A stretch of 11,831 nucleotides of DNA from Dehalococcoidia bacterium. Lineage in GTDB: Bacteria; Chloroflexota; Dehalococcoidia; UBA3495. Below are positions 1 to 6,698 of this stretch, one piece after another. The stretch is from NCBI GenBank assembly GCA_028822675.1, contig JAPKDE010000058.1:1-11831 (forward strand). Direction: 5' to 3'. Both the position numbers and the translations under genes were made by a program. Positions within the stretch are counted from its first letter, which is position 1, and each line of letters begins with the position of its first letter. The notes beneath the pieces were generated by a model. The model worked only from the letters and a program-made list of their open reading frames with translations. It ran no database searches and had not been told where the DNA came from.

Positions 1-24
1 AATCCGGTCGGAGTACTGTAATTT

Positions 25-840
25 ATGCCTGCAACTAAACGTATTGGGGCGTTGGTGCCCGCCACCAACCCTGTAGTGGAGCCAGATTTTTACCGGGTAT
101 TACCGCCGGAGATAACCGTTCACTTTGAGCGGATGTTCAACGGCGATTGGGGAACCCAACCCAAGCAGGTAGAGGACACTGGCCACCAGATAGCCATCTC
201 CAGTGAGGAGGCGGCAACGGTGGACACCGCCCTCTTTGGCTTTGACGCCGACAAGATGAACGAGGATGTCAGCCGGGGCGCTCGATCCCTGGCCAACATC
301 AAACCAGACATCTTGGTCTACGCCTGCACCTCCGGCACCTACCACAAGGGCTACATCCAGTTTGACCAAGAGATGTCCCAGGAAATGCAGTTGGCCAGCG
401 GTGTGGAGTCCATCACTGCCGTTGGTTCATGCATTGAGGCGTTTAAACACATGGGAGCCAAGAAGCTGAGCATCGCCGGGCCCTATCGCCACTTCCACCT
501 ACGCAACCGCCTAAAGCCATTGCTGGAAGAAGCCGGGTTTGAAGTTCTGAGCGCCGACGGTGAACCGTGGATGCAAGACTCCATGAACCCACTGGAGATT
601 GAAGAAGAGACCGTACAAACGATCATCGACTTTGTGCCCACGGTGGTCAAAGACGAAGCGGATACCATTTTCTTGCCGGGTACAGCGTGGCGGGGATTGG
701 ACGCAGTGGAACCCCTGGAACAAAAGCTGGGCAAGACCGTGATCTCAGTAAACCAAGCCACCATCTGGTTGGCTCTACGGAGGATTGGCTGGACCGAGCC
801 GATTCAGGGATTTGGCAGCCTGCTCCGAAACCTGGGTTAA
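25..840 (+). CDS. Maleate isomerase / arylmalonate decarboxylase-like protein (Asp/Glu racemase fold)
   Basis: A 271-residue protein of the Asp/Glu racemase superfamily, whose members act on small di- or monocarboxylates through one or two active-site cysteines. Seen: an N-terminal VPATN motif with Asn15, a YACTSGT loop with Cys101, and a C-terminal half ending in LDAVEPLEQKLGKTVISVNQ, typical of maleate isomerase and arylmalonate decarboxylase (AMDase). The second catalytic Cys of maleate isomerases is absent: the matching loop reads LPGTAW, with Gly219 in its place. It is therefore probably a one-cysteine enzyme, and isomerase, decarboxylase and racemase all remain possible. There is no signal peptide, so it should be cytosolic. 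The ATG at 25 has only a distant GGAG upstream. The gene lies 54 bases before the selenoprotein on the same strand and is probably co-transcribed with it. The family call is firm; the reaction is not known. Confidence 0.85.
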   Translation: MPATKRIGALVPATNPVVEPDFYRVLPPEITVHFERMFNGDWGTQPKQVEDTGHQIAISSEEAATVDTALFGFDADKMNEDVSRGARSLANIKPDILVYACTSGTYHKGYIQFDQEMSQEMQLASGVESITAVGSCIEAFKHMGAKKLSIAGPYRHFHLRNRLKPLLEEAGFEVLSADGEPWMQDSMNPLEIEEETVQTIIDFVPTVVKDEADTIFLPGTAWRGLDAVEPLEQKLGKTVISVNQATIWLALRRIGWTEPIQGFGSLLRNLG

Positions 841-894
841 CACTTAAGTATTAGACCTGGGACGGCATCCATCATTCGCTGAGAGAAGATAACA

Positions 895-2154
895 ATGGTT
901 CGACTTGAATCGCTCGACGAAACCTTCGCGTCGCACCTCCGGGCAATTGAATGCTCTGAGTACGACACTCGACCCTGGGTCAACGGCCCGCCACTGAATC
1001 AGCGCCGAGTAGCGTTGATCTCCACAGCAGGGCTGCACCGTCGGGAAGACACTCCCTTCTTGGTTCAGACGGACTCGGCCGGGGATTGGCCCGCTGATTA
1101 CCGGGTGATTCCAAGCGACAGCCAAGCCGAAGATTTGGTCATGAGCCACGTCTCAACCAACTTTGACCGCACCGGCTTCCAGCAGGACTGGAACGTGGTC
1201 TTCCCGCTGGATCGACTGCGGGAGCTAGCCCAATCAAACGTGATTGGAAGTCTGGCGGATTACCATTACTCTTTCATGGGTGCCGTCACCCCCCAGCGGA
1301 TGGAGCCGTCCGCCCGTAAACTGGCTCCAATACTCAAGGCAGACAACGTGGACCTGGTCATGTTGGTGCCTGTTTGACCGGCTTGCACGCGCGCCGTTGG
1401 CGGGCTGGGACACTACCTGGAAGAAGAGGGGTTGGCGACAACTCAGATTAGTCTGATTCGAGAACATACCGAGAAAATAAAACCACCAAGGGCGCTGTGG
1501 GTGCCGTTTGAACTGGGACGCCCGCTGGGTGTGCCCAACGACGCTGCCTGGCAAACGCGGGTGCTGCAATCCGCCTTGGAACTTATCGAAGCCTCTGAGG
1601 GGCCGGTGCTGGTCGATTTTCCGGATGACGCCCCGGTATCAGACGAACCTGCAGTCCTCGCCTGCCCGGTTTCCTTTCCCGCTCCAGTTACTGACCTGAA
1701 TGACATGGAGCAACTCAACACCACGTTACAACGAGAAGTGAGCGAGTTACGTTCTTGGTACAACATGGCCGTGACCAAGAACGGTCGGACCACGGTGGGC
1801 GTCAGTGGCCTGGAACCAGAGGCAATTGGGGAATTTCTTGGTGCGTTCCTGGGCGACAAAATACCGACAAGCCCCCGCGATGATATGCCGTCGTTCACGC
1901 TGTTGAAACTTGTGATCGAGGACCTAAAAGCCTACTACTACGAGGCGATGGCTGCTCAGCCTGGACATGCCGCTGCCACTGGAAAGATGCTGGCCGACTG
2001 GCTTTGGCGAGAGACCACGGCAGGCAAGGTCTTCTTTTGGCTACACGAGAATTGGAGAGAGAGCGAAGACAGCACCAAGCGTCTGTTCAGTAGGATTCTG
2101 CTGGTGCCAGCATCGTATCTAGCTGACTCCCCTTATCGAAACATCCCAGTCTAA
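895..2154 (+). CDS. Selenoprotein, PrdB/GrdB-like (glycine/sarcosine/betaine/D-proline reductase B family), TGA read as Sec161
   Basis: Read through the in-frame TGA at 1375-1377, this is one 419-residue protein. The part before the TGA has marks of the reductase selenoprotein B family: ALISTAGLH (40-48), a SH...FDR motif (84-92), DWNVVFPLDRLREL (98-111) and YHYSFMG (123-129). It ends LVMLVPV. After the TGA the same frame continues with PACTR..., then an EEEGLATTQI strand-like segment and LGRPLGVPND (207-216), again as in the family. The TGA thus falls on the redox residue and makes a U-x-x-C pair (Sec161, Cys164). Family members reduce C-N bonds of glycine, betaine or D-proline; homologues from aerobic marine bacteria have no known substrate. 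Residues from about 280 to 419 form an extra helical domain with SWYNMAV, GRTTVGVSGL and a final RILLVPAS; I do not recognise it. No GrdE/PrdA partner lies in the window. The alternative is a nonsense-mutated pseudogene, unlikely because both halves are intact. Confidence 0.85.
1375..1408 (+). promoter_or_regulatory. Selenocysteine codon with candidate bacterial SECIS hairpin
   Basis: The TGA (1375-1377) is followed directly by GC-rich sequence that can fold. The best apical hairpin pairs 1392-1395 (CGCC) with 1399-1402 (GGCG) around a GUU loop. The loop G at 1396 lies 19 bases after the TGA. Bacterial SECIS elements bind SelB through a small loop with a G among its first two bases at roughly this distance. 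A competing fold pairs 1378-1385 with 1401-1408 as eight continuous pairs, three of them G-U. Both folds were found by eye; no folding energy was computed. Confidence 0.55.
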
Positions 2155-2205
2155 TCGAAGCACCTCGGTCTATTCGAAGCAGGCCAGTCTAAAAGTTCGC
2201 CTGCA
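2130..2205. repeat. Degenerate 19-base tandem repeat across the selenoprotein stop codon
   Basis: Units start at 2130, 2149, 2168 and 2187, exactly 19 bases apart. Units two and three share 13 of their first 14 bases (GTCTAATCGAAGCA against GTCTATTCGAAGCA). Unit one, still inside the coding region, matches unit two at 12 of 19 positions. Unit four keeps little beyond GTCTA. The stop codon of the selenoprotein lies in unit two. The repeat could be slippage debris or a protein or RNA binding site. Confidence 0.5.
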
Positions 2206-2253
2206 GCAAAACCACCCGGAAAAACCAGGTCTGGTCGACAAATTGGCCAGTTG

Positions 2254-3531
2254 CTAACGCCCGTAGGCCATCTCTCGGGCCGAGACTGGCGCCGCTGGCT
2301 TTCGGGTAAACAGGAAGAAAACTCCCGCAGCCAGGTAGATCGGCAGGAACGAGACCAGCACAATGGCGTAGCTATCTGTTCGGTCAAACACCACTCCGGC
2401 ATAGATTGGCGTGATTAACATGCCAATGTTGAAAGCCACGCTGATGAGACCCATCAGAGTAGCAAAACTGGTCCGCCCGAAGAAGTTGCCCAGAGAAACC
2501 CAGTTGAGCGAACTGGTCCCCTGTTCAAGGGCCATCAAGGCCACAAACAAATAGACCGCAAGATTCCCATCAACAACCAACAATGCCAACGTCGCCAGGG
2601 CTGCGGCGACCATCCCAGTGCCCATCATCGGCTGTAGCGGCCACTTGTCTCCCAGGACCCCCACTATCAACCGCAGCGGGATCGACAGCAAGAACATCAC
2701 GGAGAACATCAGCCCGGCCAACTCATGGGACATACCCTTCCACACAAACATCTCCACCGCGTGGACTGAAACAGTGCCCCAGAGACTTATCCGCAATACT
2801 GACCCAGCAAATAGTATCCAATACGACTTGGTCCGCAGCGCCTGACGTACGGTAAAGTCGACCGGGACAACCCCTGCTTCCTCTTCACCTTCCACGGGAA
2901 AAGGCAGATCTGGGCCTATGCCCTCCCGCTCTGGTGAATGCTTCACCATCGACGCTAGCGGTATGACAATCAGGCCCATGAAAATGCCGGAATAGAGCAT
3001 CACGTCACGCCAACCAATGGTGCTGACGCCCAGGGTAATTAACGGCAGGATGGCCGCTCCACCAGAGGAGAACCCGGTGATGCAGATGGACATTGCCAGA
3101 GATCGACGTCGAATGAACCATCGGTTGACTGCACTGATCAATACCTGGCCCAACCCGGCGCTCTTGCCTACGCCTACAACACCTACAAATATGATGATGA
3201 AAAGTACGTAATTGTGGACCCAATGGAGGGCGATGAACCCGAAACTGGCCAGCAGCCCGCCAAAGATGATCATCGGGCGTGAGCCGAACTTGTCCACGAA
3301 CCGGCCAACGATGGGCCCGGCGATGCTACCCTCAGCCCGCACCAGGCTAAAGATCAAAGCAGTTTGGGCACTATTCAGGCCCATATCGCGCTTTATCGGA
3401 CCAAAAAAGATGCCGCTACTGTTGGAAAATATGCCGCCGGACAACGTCCCGAGCATGAAAGTCGCGGCCAATACCCACCATCCATAGTAGGCATTCTTGA
3501 CCTTATTAGGCAGGGGCGCCCTATTTAACAT
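2254..3531 (-). CDS. MFS transporter, monocarboxylate / oxalate-formate antiporter-like
   Basis: A 425-residue, 12-helix major facilitator protein of the inner membrane. Seen: a YYGWWVL start of helix 1 (15-21); motif A between helices 2 and 3, GRFVDKFGSRP (76-86); RRRSLAMSI after helix 4; and a hydrophilic central loop starting HSPEREGIGPD, then FTVRQALRTKSYW before helix 7. The P-E-x-x-G-x-x-P-D loop and the TVRxAL segment are typical of the MCT and oxalate:formate antiporter branches, which carry small organic acids. The ATG at 3531 has only a weak AGG upstream. The gene converges on the selenoprotein with about 100 bases between them, so a carboxylate imported here could feed that pair; this is inference. 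Transport direction and substrate cannot be told. Confidence 0.88.
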   Translation of the reverse strand: MLNRAPLPNKVKNAYYGWWVLAATFMLGTLSGGIFSNSSGIFFGPIKRDMGLNSAQTALIFSLVRAEGSIAGPIVGRFVDKFGSRPMIIFGGLLASFGFIALHWVHNYVLFIIIFVGVVGVGKSAGLGQVLISAVNRWFIRRRSLAMSICITGFSSGGAAILPLITLGVSTIGWRDVMLYSGIFMGLIVIPLASMVKHSPEREGIGPDLPFPVEGEEEAGVVPVDFTVRQALRTKSYWILFAGSVLRISLWGTVSVHAVEMFVWKGMSHELAGLMFSVMFLLSIPLRLIVGVLGDKWPLQPMMGTGMVAAALATLALLVVDGNLAVYLFVALMALEQGTSSLNWVSLGNFFGRTSFATLMGLISVAFNIGMLITPIYAGVVFDRTDSYAIVLVSFLPIYLAAGVFFLFTRKPAAPVSAREMAYGR

Positions 3532-3581
3532 AGACCTATCTTCAAGCGGCTATCTTGATGAAATTCCGCGATTAATATTCG

Positions 3582-3608
3582 CATATATGATAACACCCTA
3601 TGTGGCAA
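3582..3608 (-). promoter_or_regulatory. Weak candidate sigma70-type promoter for the MFS gene
   Basis: On the minus strand TTGCCA (3608-3603) is five of six to the -35 consensus. TATATG (3587-3582) follows after a short 15-base spacer. It lies about 50 bases upstream of the start of the MCT-like transporter gene. The short spacer makes the call weak. Confidence 0.25.
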
Positions 3609-3741
3609 TTACCTGCCGCCAGCGTCAGTATCCTCTTTTCTGGTATCTATTTCGGAACCTTTTGCGATCTCAGATTCGGTAGCTGATTCCCTTAGGTTCA
3701 GCCTCTTTAGCCTCAATCTAAGCCTTGTTCTAAGTACCACA

Positions 3742-3780
3742 GGATAATCGAAGCGTTGTTTGGATTATCCCAGGATTATG
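3742..3780. promoter_or_regulatory. Inverted repeat GGATAATC / GATTATCC with a third half-site
   Basis: GGATAATC (3742-3749) is the exact reverse complement of GATTATCC (3763-3770), with 13 bases between. A further GGATTATG begins at 3773, 11 bases after the GGATTATC at 3762, which is about one helical turn. Such spacing fits a dimeric regulator or response-regulator site, but the same sequence could also form an RNA hairpin. No known regulator motif is recognised. Confidence 0.4.
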
Positions 3781-3930
3781 GATTTCCGCCAATTATGAAT
3801 CCTATCTAAATTTGCCTCATCTAAATATGAGTCTTCTCAACCAATGAGAAAGTCACGACGGAACCATGGATCAGATAGAGGGGAATATCCCATATCCGCC
3901 GAAACCAAATAAATTATCAGGGGGAACCGA

Positions 3931-4512
3931 ATGACACAGAATTCCATGGTGCTGCCCATCGCGTTAATCGTGGTGTTTGCCATTGCAGTGGCAGCGTTCT
4001 TTATATTCGCAAATCCATACGATGACTCGGACGACGAAATTGGCTCAAGGATTGCCGTCGCATTGGTCGGAACCGGTGAAGCTTTCTCGTCGACTGTCCC
4101 AGACATCGACGGCGACGGCGTAGCCGACGAAGCAACCTGCTTCACCATCGACCTGATTGACCTGGATTCGAACGAGATTATCGGCGACGCAACAGACTGT
4201 CTCTCGAACATCACTCCAGACGGGGATGGCCTGCGGGTCATCGGCACCACCACTTTCAACTTCCCACAGGGACAGTTGGTCACTCGTGGTGAAACCACTG
4301 CTCAGCCGTTGCTCCACGGGGCCAACGGATTCACCCACGCCACCGGAGCGCCCGCCCCTCCCATTGGCGAGAGCAACGTCCTGAGCGGTACCGGGGAATT
4401 TGCCGACGCCGCAGGTTCAGGAATGGCTCGGCTATCTGGATTGGTCGACATGAGTAGACTCGCAGATGATGGTCTAATGGGGTTCAACTGCCTGTTCGTA
4501 ATAGACCTCTAG
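3931..4512 (+). CDS. Membrane-anchored protein with calcium-loop motif and possible dirigent/allene-oxide-cyclase-like barrel
   Basis: A 193-residue protein. Residues 7-27 form one hydrophobic segment with no clear signal-peptidase site or lipobox, so it is probably an N-terminal anchor with the rest outside the cytoplasm. Next comes an acidic linker (30-36), then DIDGDGVADE (58-67), which has the D-x-D-x-D-G spacing of EF-hand and thrombospondin-type-3 calcium loops. The C-terminal part is rich in beta-type sequence, with VLSGTGEFADAAGSG (150-164), resembling the GTG-x-F/Y-x-x-A-x-G turn of dirigent and allene-oxide-cyclase-like barrels. Cys70 and Cys90 could form a disulfide; Cys187 lies near the end. 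An AGGGGG stretch seven bases before the ATG supports the start. It stands alone, ending at a strong terminator. The topology is fairly clear; the fold is a guess and the function is unknown. Confidence 0.75.
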   Translation: MTQNSMVLPIALIVVFAIAVAAFFIFANPYDDSDDEIGSRIAVALVGTGEAFSSTVPDIDGDGVADEATCFTIDLIDLDSNEIIGDATDCLSNITPDGDGLRVIGTTTFNFPQGQLVTRGETTAQPLLHGANGFTHATGAPAPPIGESNVLSGTGEFADAAGSGMARLSGLVDMSRLADDGLMGFNCLFVIDL

Positions 4513-4582
4513 TCAGACGAACTAGATACTCAGATCATCCGGCAATAATCCCTCTATCAATCAGCTAATCTAGTAAAGTTAG

Positions 4583-4620
4583 AAGCAAAAGCCCCCGGCC
4601 GTGGCCGGGGGCTTTTGCTT
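4583..4620. terminator. Bidirectional rho-independent terminator
   Basis: A perfect 18-base inverted repeat surrounds a two-base centre. The core is GCCCCCGGCC / GGCCGGGGGC, flanked by AAAA on the left and TTTT on the right, so either strand gives a GC hairpin followed by a U-run. It lies between two convergent genes, the anchored protein ending at 4512 and the crotonase ending at 4650, and can serve both. Confidence 0.93.
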
Positions 4621-4649
4621 TTCCTGCCAGCTGGGAAAACTATTCCAAG

Positions 4650-5435
4650 TTACTTGCCATGCCACACCGCCGGTCTCTTTTCCGAGAATGCCTTGGGGCC
4701 TTCTGCAGCGTCCTCAGACCCCAACACCAAATTGCCCACCCGGGCGAGATATTCCATGGATTCTTCCAATCCGTACCGACGCCAGAACTGGGCCACAGAC
4801 TTGGTGCCCTGTACTGCCAACGGCGCATTGGCCCCAATCATCTCCGCAATCTCAACCGCCCTAGGCAGCAGAGCATCCGGTTCCAAGACCTGGTGCACAA
4901 ACCCAATCCGTTGGGCTTCTGCCGCGCTCAGCGTGTCTCCAGTCAGCATCAGGTACATTGCCTCGCCGTAGGGTATCAACCGGGACAAGTTATTGATGGC
5001 ATAGTTGGCCATGATGCCCCGTTTCACTTCAAACAGACCAAAATATGCCTCGGTTGAGGCGATACGAATATCACAGTCGCAGGCCCGCTCCATTCCGGCA
5101 CCGAGGGCCAAGCCATTGACCGCGGCAATGAACGGCTTGGGATGTCTGCCAAACGGCTGGTTGCCCCGGTAGCCTTCTATCCTCTGTTCATCGGACAACG
5201 CCGCTGTCTTCCCAGTATTGGCAGACATTTCCTTCAGGTCGGCCCCCGCTGAAAATGCCCGTCCTGCCCCAGTGAGAATGCCAACCCGCATCTCAGAATC
5301 GGCGGTGAACTCGTCCAGCGCCTCCCGCAGTTCCTGCCGCATGCCTAGACCCTGGGCGTTCAGCCGGTCTGGCCGGTCCATGGTAAAGATGGCGTAATTG
5401 CCTTCGGGATGTCGTTCGTACCGCAGGTCCGGCAT
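4650..5435 (-). CDS. Enoyl-CoA hydratase/isomerase (crotonase family)
   Basis: A 261-residue crotonase, the usual length. Family members bind acyl-CoA and stabilise an enolate in an oxyanion hole. Seen: AFSAGADLKEM (60-70), the first oxyanion-hole segment; NGLALGAGMERACDCDIRIA (107-126), the second; and FGLFEVKRG (132-140). Glu116 and Glu136, 20 residues apart, match Glu144 and Glu164 of rat enoyl-CoA hydratase, so hydration of an enoyl-CoA is chemically plausible. A GGAGAA seven bases before the ATG supports the start. It follows the MetX-like gene on the same strand after 36 bases and is probably in the same transcript, which ends at the hairpin near 4600. Whether it serves general beta-oxidation or a special pathway cannot be told, as no acyl-CoA dehydrogenase or ligase is nearby. 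Confidence 0.92.
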   Translation of the reverse strand: MPDLRYERHPEGNYAIFTMDRPDRLNAQGLGMRQELREALDEFTADSEMRVGILTGAGRAFSAGADLKEMSANTGKTAALSDEQRIEGYRGNQPFGRHPKPFIAAVNGLALGAGMERACDCDIRIASTEAYFGLFEVKRGIMANYAINNLSRLIPYGEAMYLMLTGDTLSAAEAQRIGFVHQVLEPDALLPRAVEIAEMIGANAPLAVQGTKSVAQFWRRYGLEESMEYLARVGNLVLGSEDAAEGPKAFSEKRPAVWHGK

Positions 5436-5471
5436 ATCAATTCTCCAAAATAGTGTTGTATAAGCCTGGCG

Positions 5472-6485
5472 CTAGCTGGATAGAATCTCTCTGATCGCAT
5501 CGTCGACGAATTTAGCATCGGGCAGGTTGAAGCCAGGCCCACCGGCCAGGTGGCCCCAGATAGATTCAATGGGCCGTAGCTCAGCATTGGGCATCTGGGC
5601 TACCTCCAGTTCATTATCTTCCGGTGGAAAATACAGATCGGTCCGCCCCGGCATGACAATCGCCTTGGCCTTGATGCCCGCCAACGCCTTCCCAAAATCA
5701 CCGCCGTACTTCTGGTTGTTGCTGATATCGGCGTTCTGCCAAGTCCAGACCATGGCCAGCAGGTCATTGGCGTCGGAGCTGGTCCTACGGGCCTCCCAGA
5801 ACCGCACTAGGTAGTCTTCCAGCGACTCGTAACCCAGCGTCAGGTAGACCTCTTCCCGGTAGAAGGCCTGAGACACCGCCCAGCCAGCGTAAACCCGGCC
5901 CATGGCACGTAGGCCTCGCAGCGGCGGTTCCGTGTAAGAGCCGCCAGCCCAAGCAGCGTCCGTGGTGATGGCTGCTTTGACCCCTTCCAAAAAGACAAAG
6001 TTGTGTCGTGATGTCTTCGCCGAGCCGCAAATAGGGGCGATTCGTTCCACCATCTCCGGATAGAGACTGCCCCACTGGAAAGTCTGTTGAGCACCCATTG
6101 ACCAGCCCACAACTAATGCAATTTTCTCAATGCCAAAGACCTCCGTCACCAAACGGTGCTGGCAGGCCACATTGTCGTAGAGACTGGTTTTCGGAAACCC
6201 CGCAGCATTGTCCGGGGGAGCACCGTTGCTGGGCGAGGAAGAAACGCTGTTGCCAAACATGTTGGGGACAATGATGAAGTACTTGCTGGGATCTAGCGCG
6301 TGCCCTTCACCAATTATTCCTTCATTGTGGGTATGTTGGCCGCCAAAAAATGTGGGAAACACCACCACATTGTCTTTGTTGGCGTTCAGTTGGCCGTAAG
6401 TTTTGTAGGCCAGCTTAGCCCCGGTCAGGGTCTCGCCCGACTGCAAAGCCAGGTCTCCTGCCTCAAAAATCTCTATATCTGCCAT
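5472..6485 (-). CDS. Alpha/beta hydrolase, homoserine O-acetyltransferase (MetX)-like
   Basis: From the ATG at 6485 this is 337 residues. A GTG nine bases upstream would add three residues, but an AGGGTGG five bases before the ATG favours the shorter form. Numbered from the GTG: LAYKTYGQLN (28-37); FPTFFGGQHTHN (46-57); the oxyanion region PNMFGNSVSSSP (77-88); the nucleophile elbow GWSMGAQQ (130-137, Ser132); Asp286 in PGRTDLYFPP; and His315 in WGHLAGGPG. The triad and general plan are those of MetX-like acyltransferases. The elbow is GWSMG rather than the GGSMGG usual for true MetX, and no methionine genes are nearby, so an esterase or acyltransferase on another substrate is more likely than methionine synthesis. 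It is the first gene of a two-gene unit with the crotonase. Confidence 0.85.
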   Translation of the reverse strand: MADIEIFEAGDLALQSGETLTGAKLAYKTYGQLNANKDNVVVFPTFFGGQHTHNEGIIGEGHALDPSKYFIIVPNMFGNSVSSSPSNGAPPDNAAGFPKTSLYDNVACQHRLVTEVFGIEKIALVVGWSMGAQQTFQWGSLYPEMVERIAPICGSAKTSRHNFVFLEGVKAAITTDAAWAGGSYTEPPLRGLRAMGRVYAGWAVSQAFYREEVYLTLGYESLEDYLVRFWEARRTSSDANDLLAMVWTWQNADISNNQKYGGDFGKALAGIKAKAIVMPGRTDLYFPPEDNELEVAQMPNAELRPIESIWGHLAGGPGFNLPDAKFVDDAIREILSS

Positions 6486-6588
6486 TTGATCCACCCTTGA
6501 TTCACCCTCATATCATCGTGAGAAAGAATACCACGTGTTTCCCGCTGCCTTCGACAGACGTCACCCCAAAAACGCGGCATCAGCCCGA

Positions 6589-6617
6589 TTGACTACGCCC
6601 AGCCCAGCTTTTAGACT
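6589..6617 (+). promoter_or_regulatory. Candidate sigma70-type promoter for the hydroxy-acid oxidase operon
   Basis: TTGACT (6589-6594, five of six to the -35 consensus) is followed after exactly 17 bases by TAGACT (6612-6617, four of six to the -10 consensus). Transcription would start near 6624, about 75 bases before the first gene of the operon. It lies in the divergent region upstream of the MetX-like gene. Confidence 0.45.
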
Positions 6618-6685
6618 TGCCTCGCAATCCCCGGCACAATCTTATGCAATTCTAATCGCCAGACGTTCGTCGTCGATCATTCTAT

Positions 6686-6690
6686 GGAGG
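6686..6690 (+). promoter_or_regulatory. Ribosome binding site that sets the hydroxy-acid oxidase start
   Basis: A perfect GGAGG ends eight bases before the ATG at 6699. An earlier in-frame ATG at 6684 overlaps this site and so cannot be served by it, which makes 6699 the likely start. Confidence 0.8.
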
Positions 6691-6698
6691 AATTCCCA

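Larger units (their letters stand above)
3532..3930. other. 399-base divergent intergenic region, AT-rich, with several inverted repeats
   Basis: The region separates two divergent genes and is clearly richer in A and T than the coding sequence around it. I see no convincing gene; the one short open frame at 3497-3682 crosses into the transporter's start and looks random. Contents: a weak minus-strand promoter, an 8-base inverted repeat at 3742-3770 with a third copy of its half-site, and two small adjacent hairpins at 3816-3831 (CTCAT/ATGAG) and 3834-3850 (TTCTCA/TGAGAA). The dense dyads suggest regulation of one or both flanking genes. Confidence 0.6.

Noticed and set aside
895..1377. A complete 160-residue protein or a nonsense-mutated pseudogene
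   Set aside because: The product would end just before the active-site Cys of the family. Both sides of the TGA are free of other stops and shifts over 1260 bases, and the TGA is at the Sec position, so recoding is the better reading.
1429..1444. GTTG-GCGA-CAAC hairpin with a GNRA-type loop as the SECIS
   Set aside because: It lies more than 50 bases after the TGA, too far for a usual bacterial SECIS; the hairpin at 1392-1402 fits better.
1432..2154. A separate 240-residue gene starting at the TTG at 1432
   Set aside because: The frame is open upstream to the TGA at 1375 and continues family sequence from the gene before it; the TTG lies inside a helix-strand segment and has no clear ribosome site. 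It is the second half of the selenoprotein.
2221..2243. Hairpin ACCAG/CTGGT with a neighbouring T-run on the minus strand, as terminator of the MFS gene
   Set aside because: The stem is five pairs around a two-base loop, too tight to form well, unlike the two strong terminators in the window.
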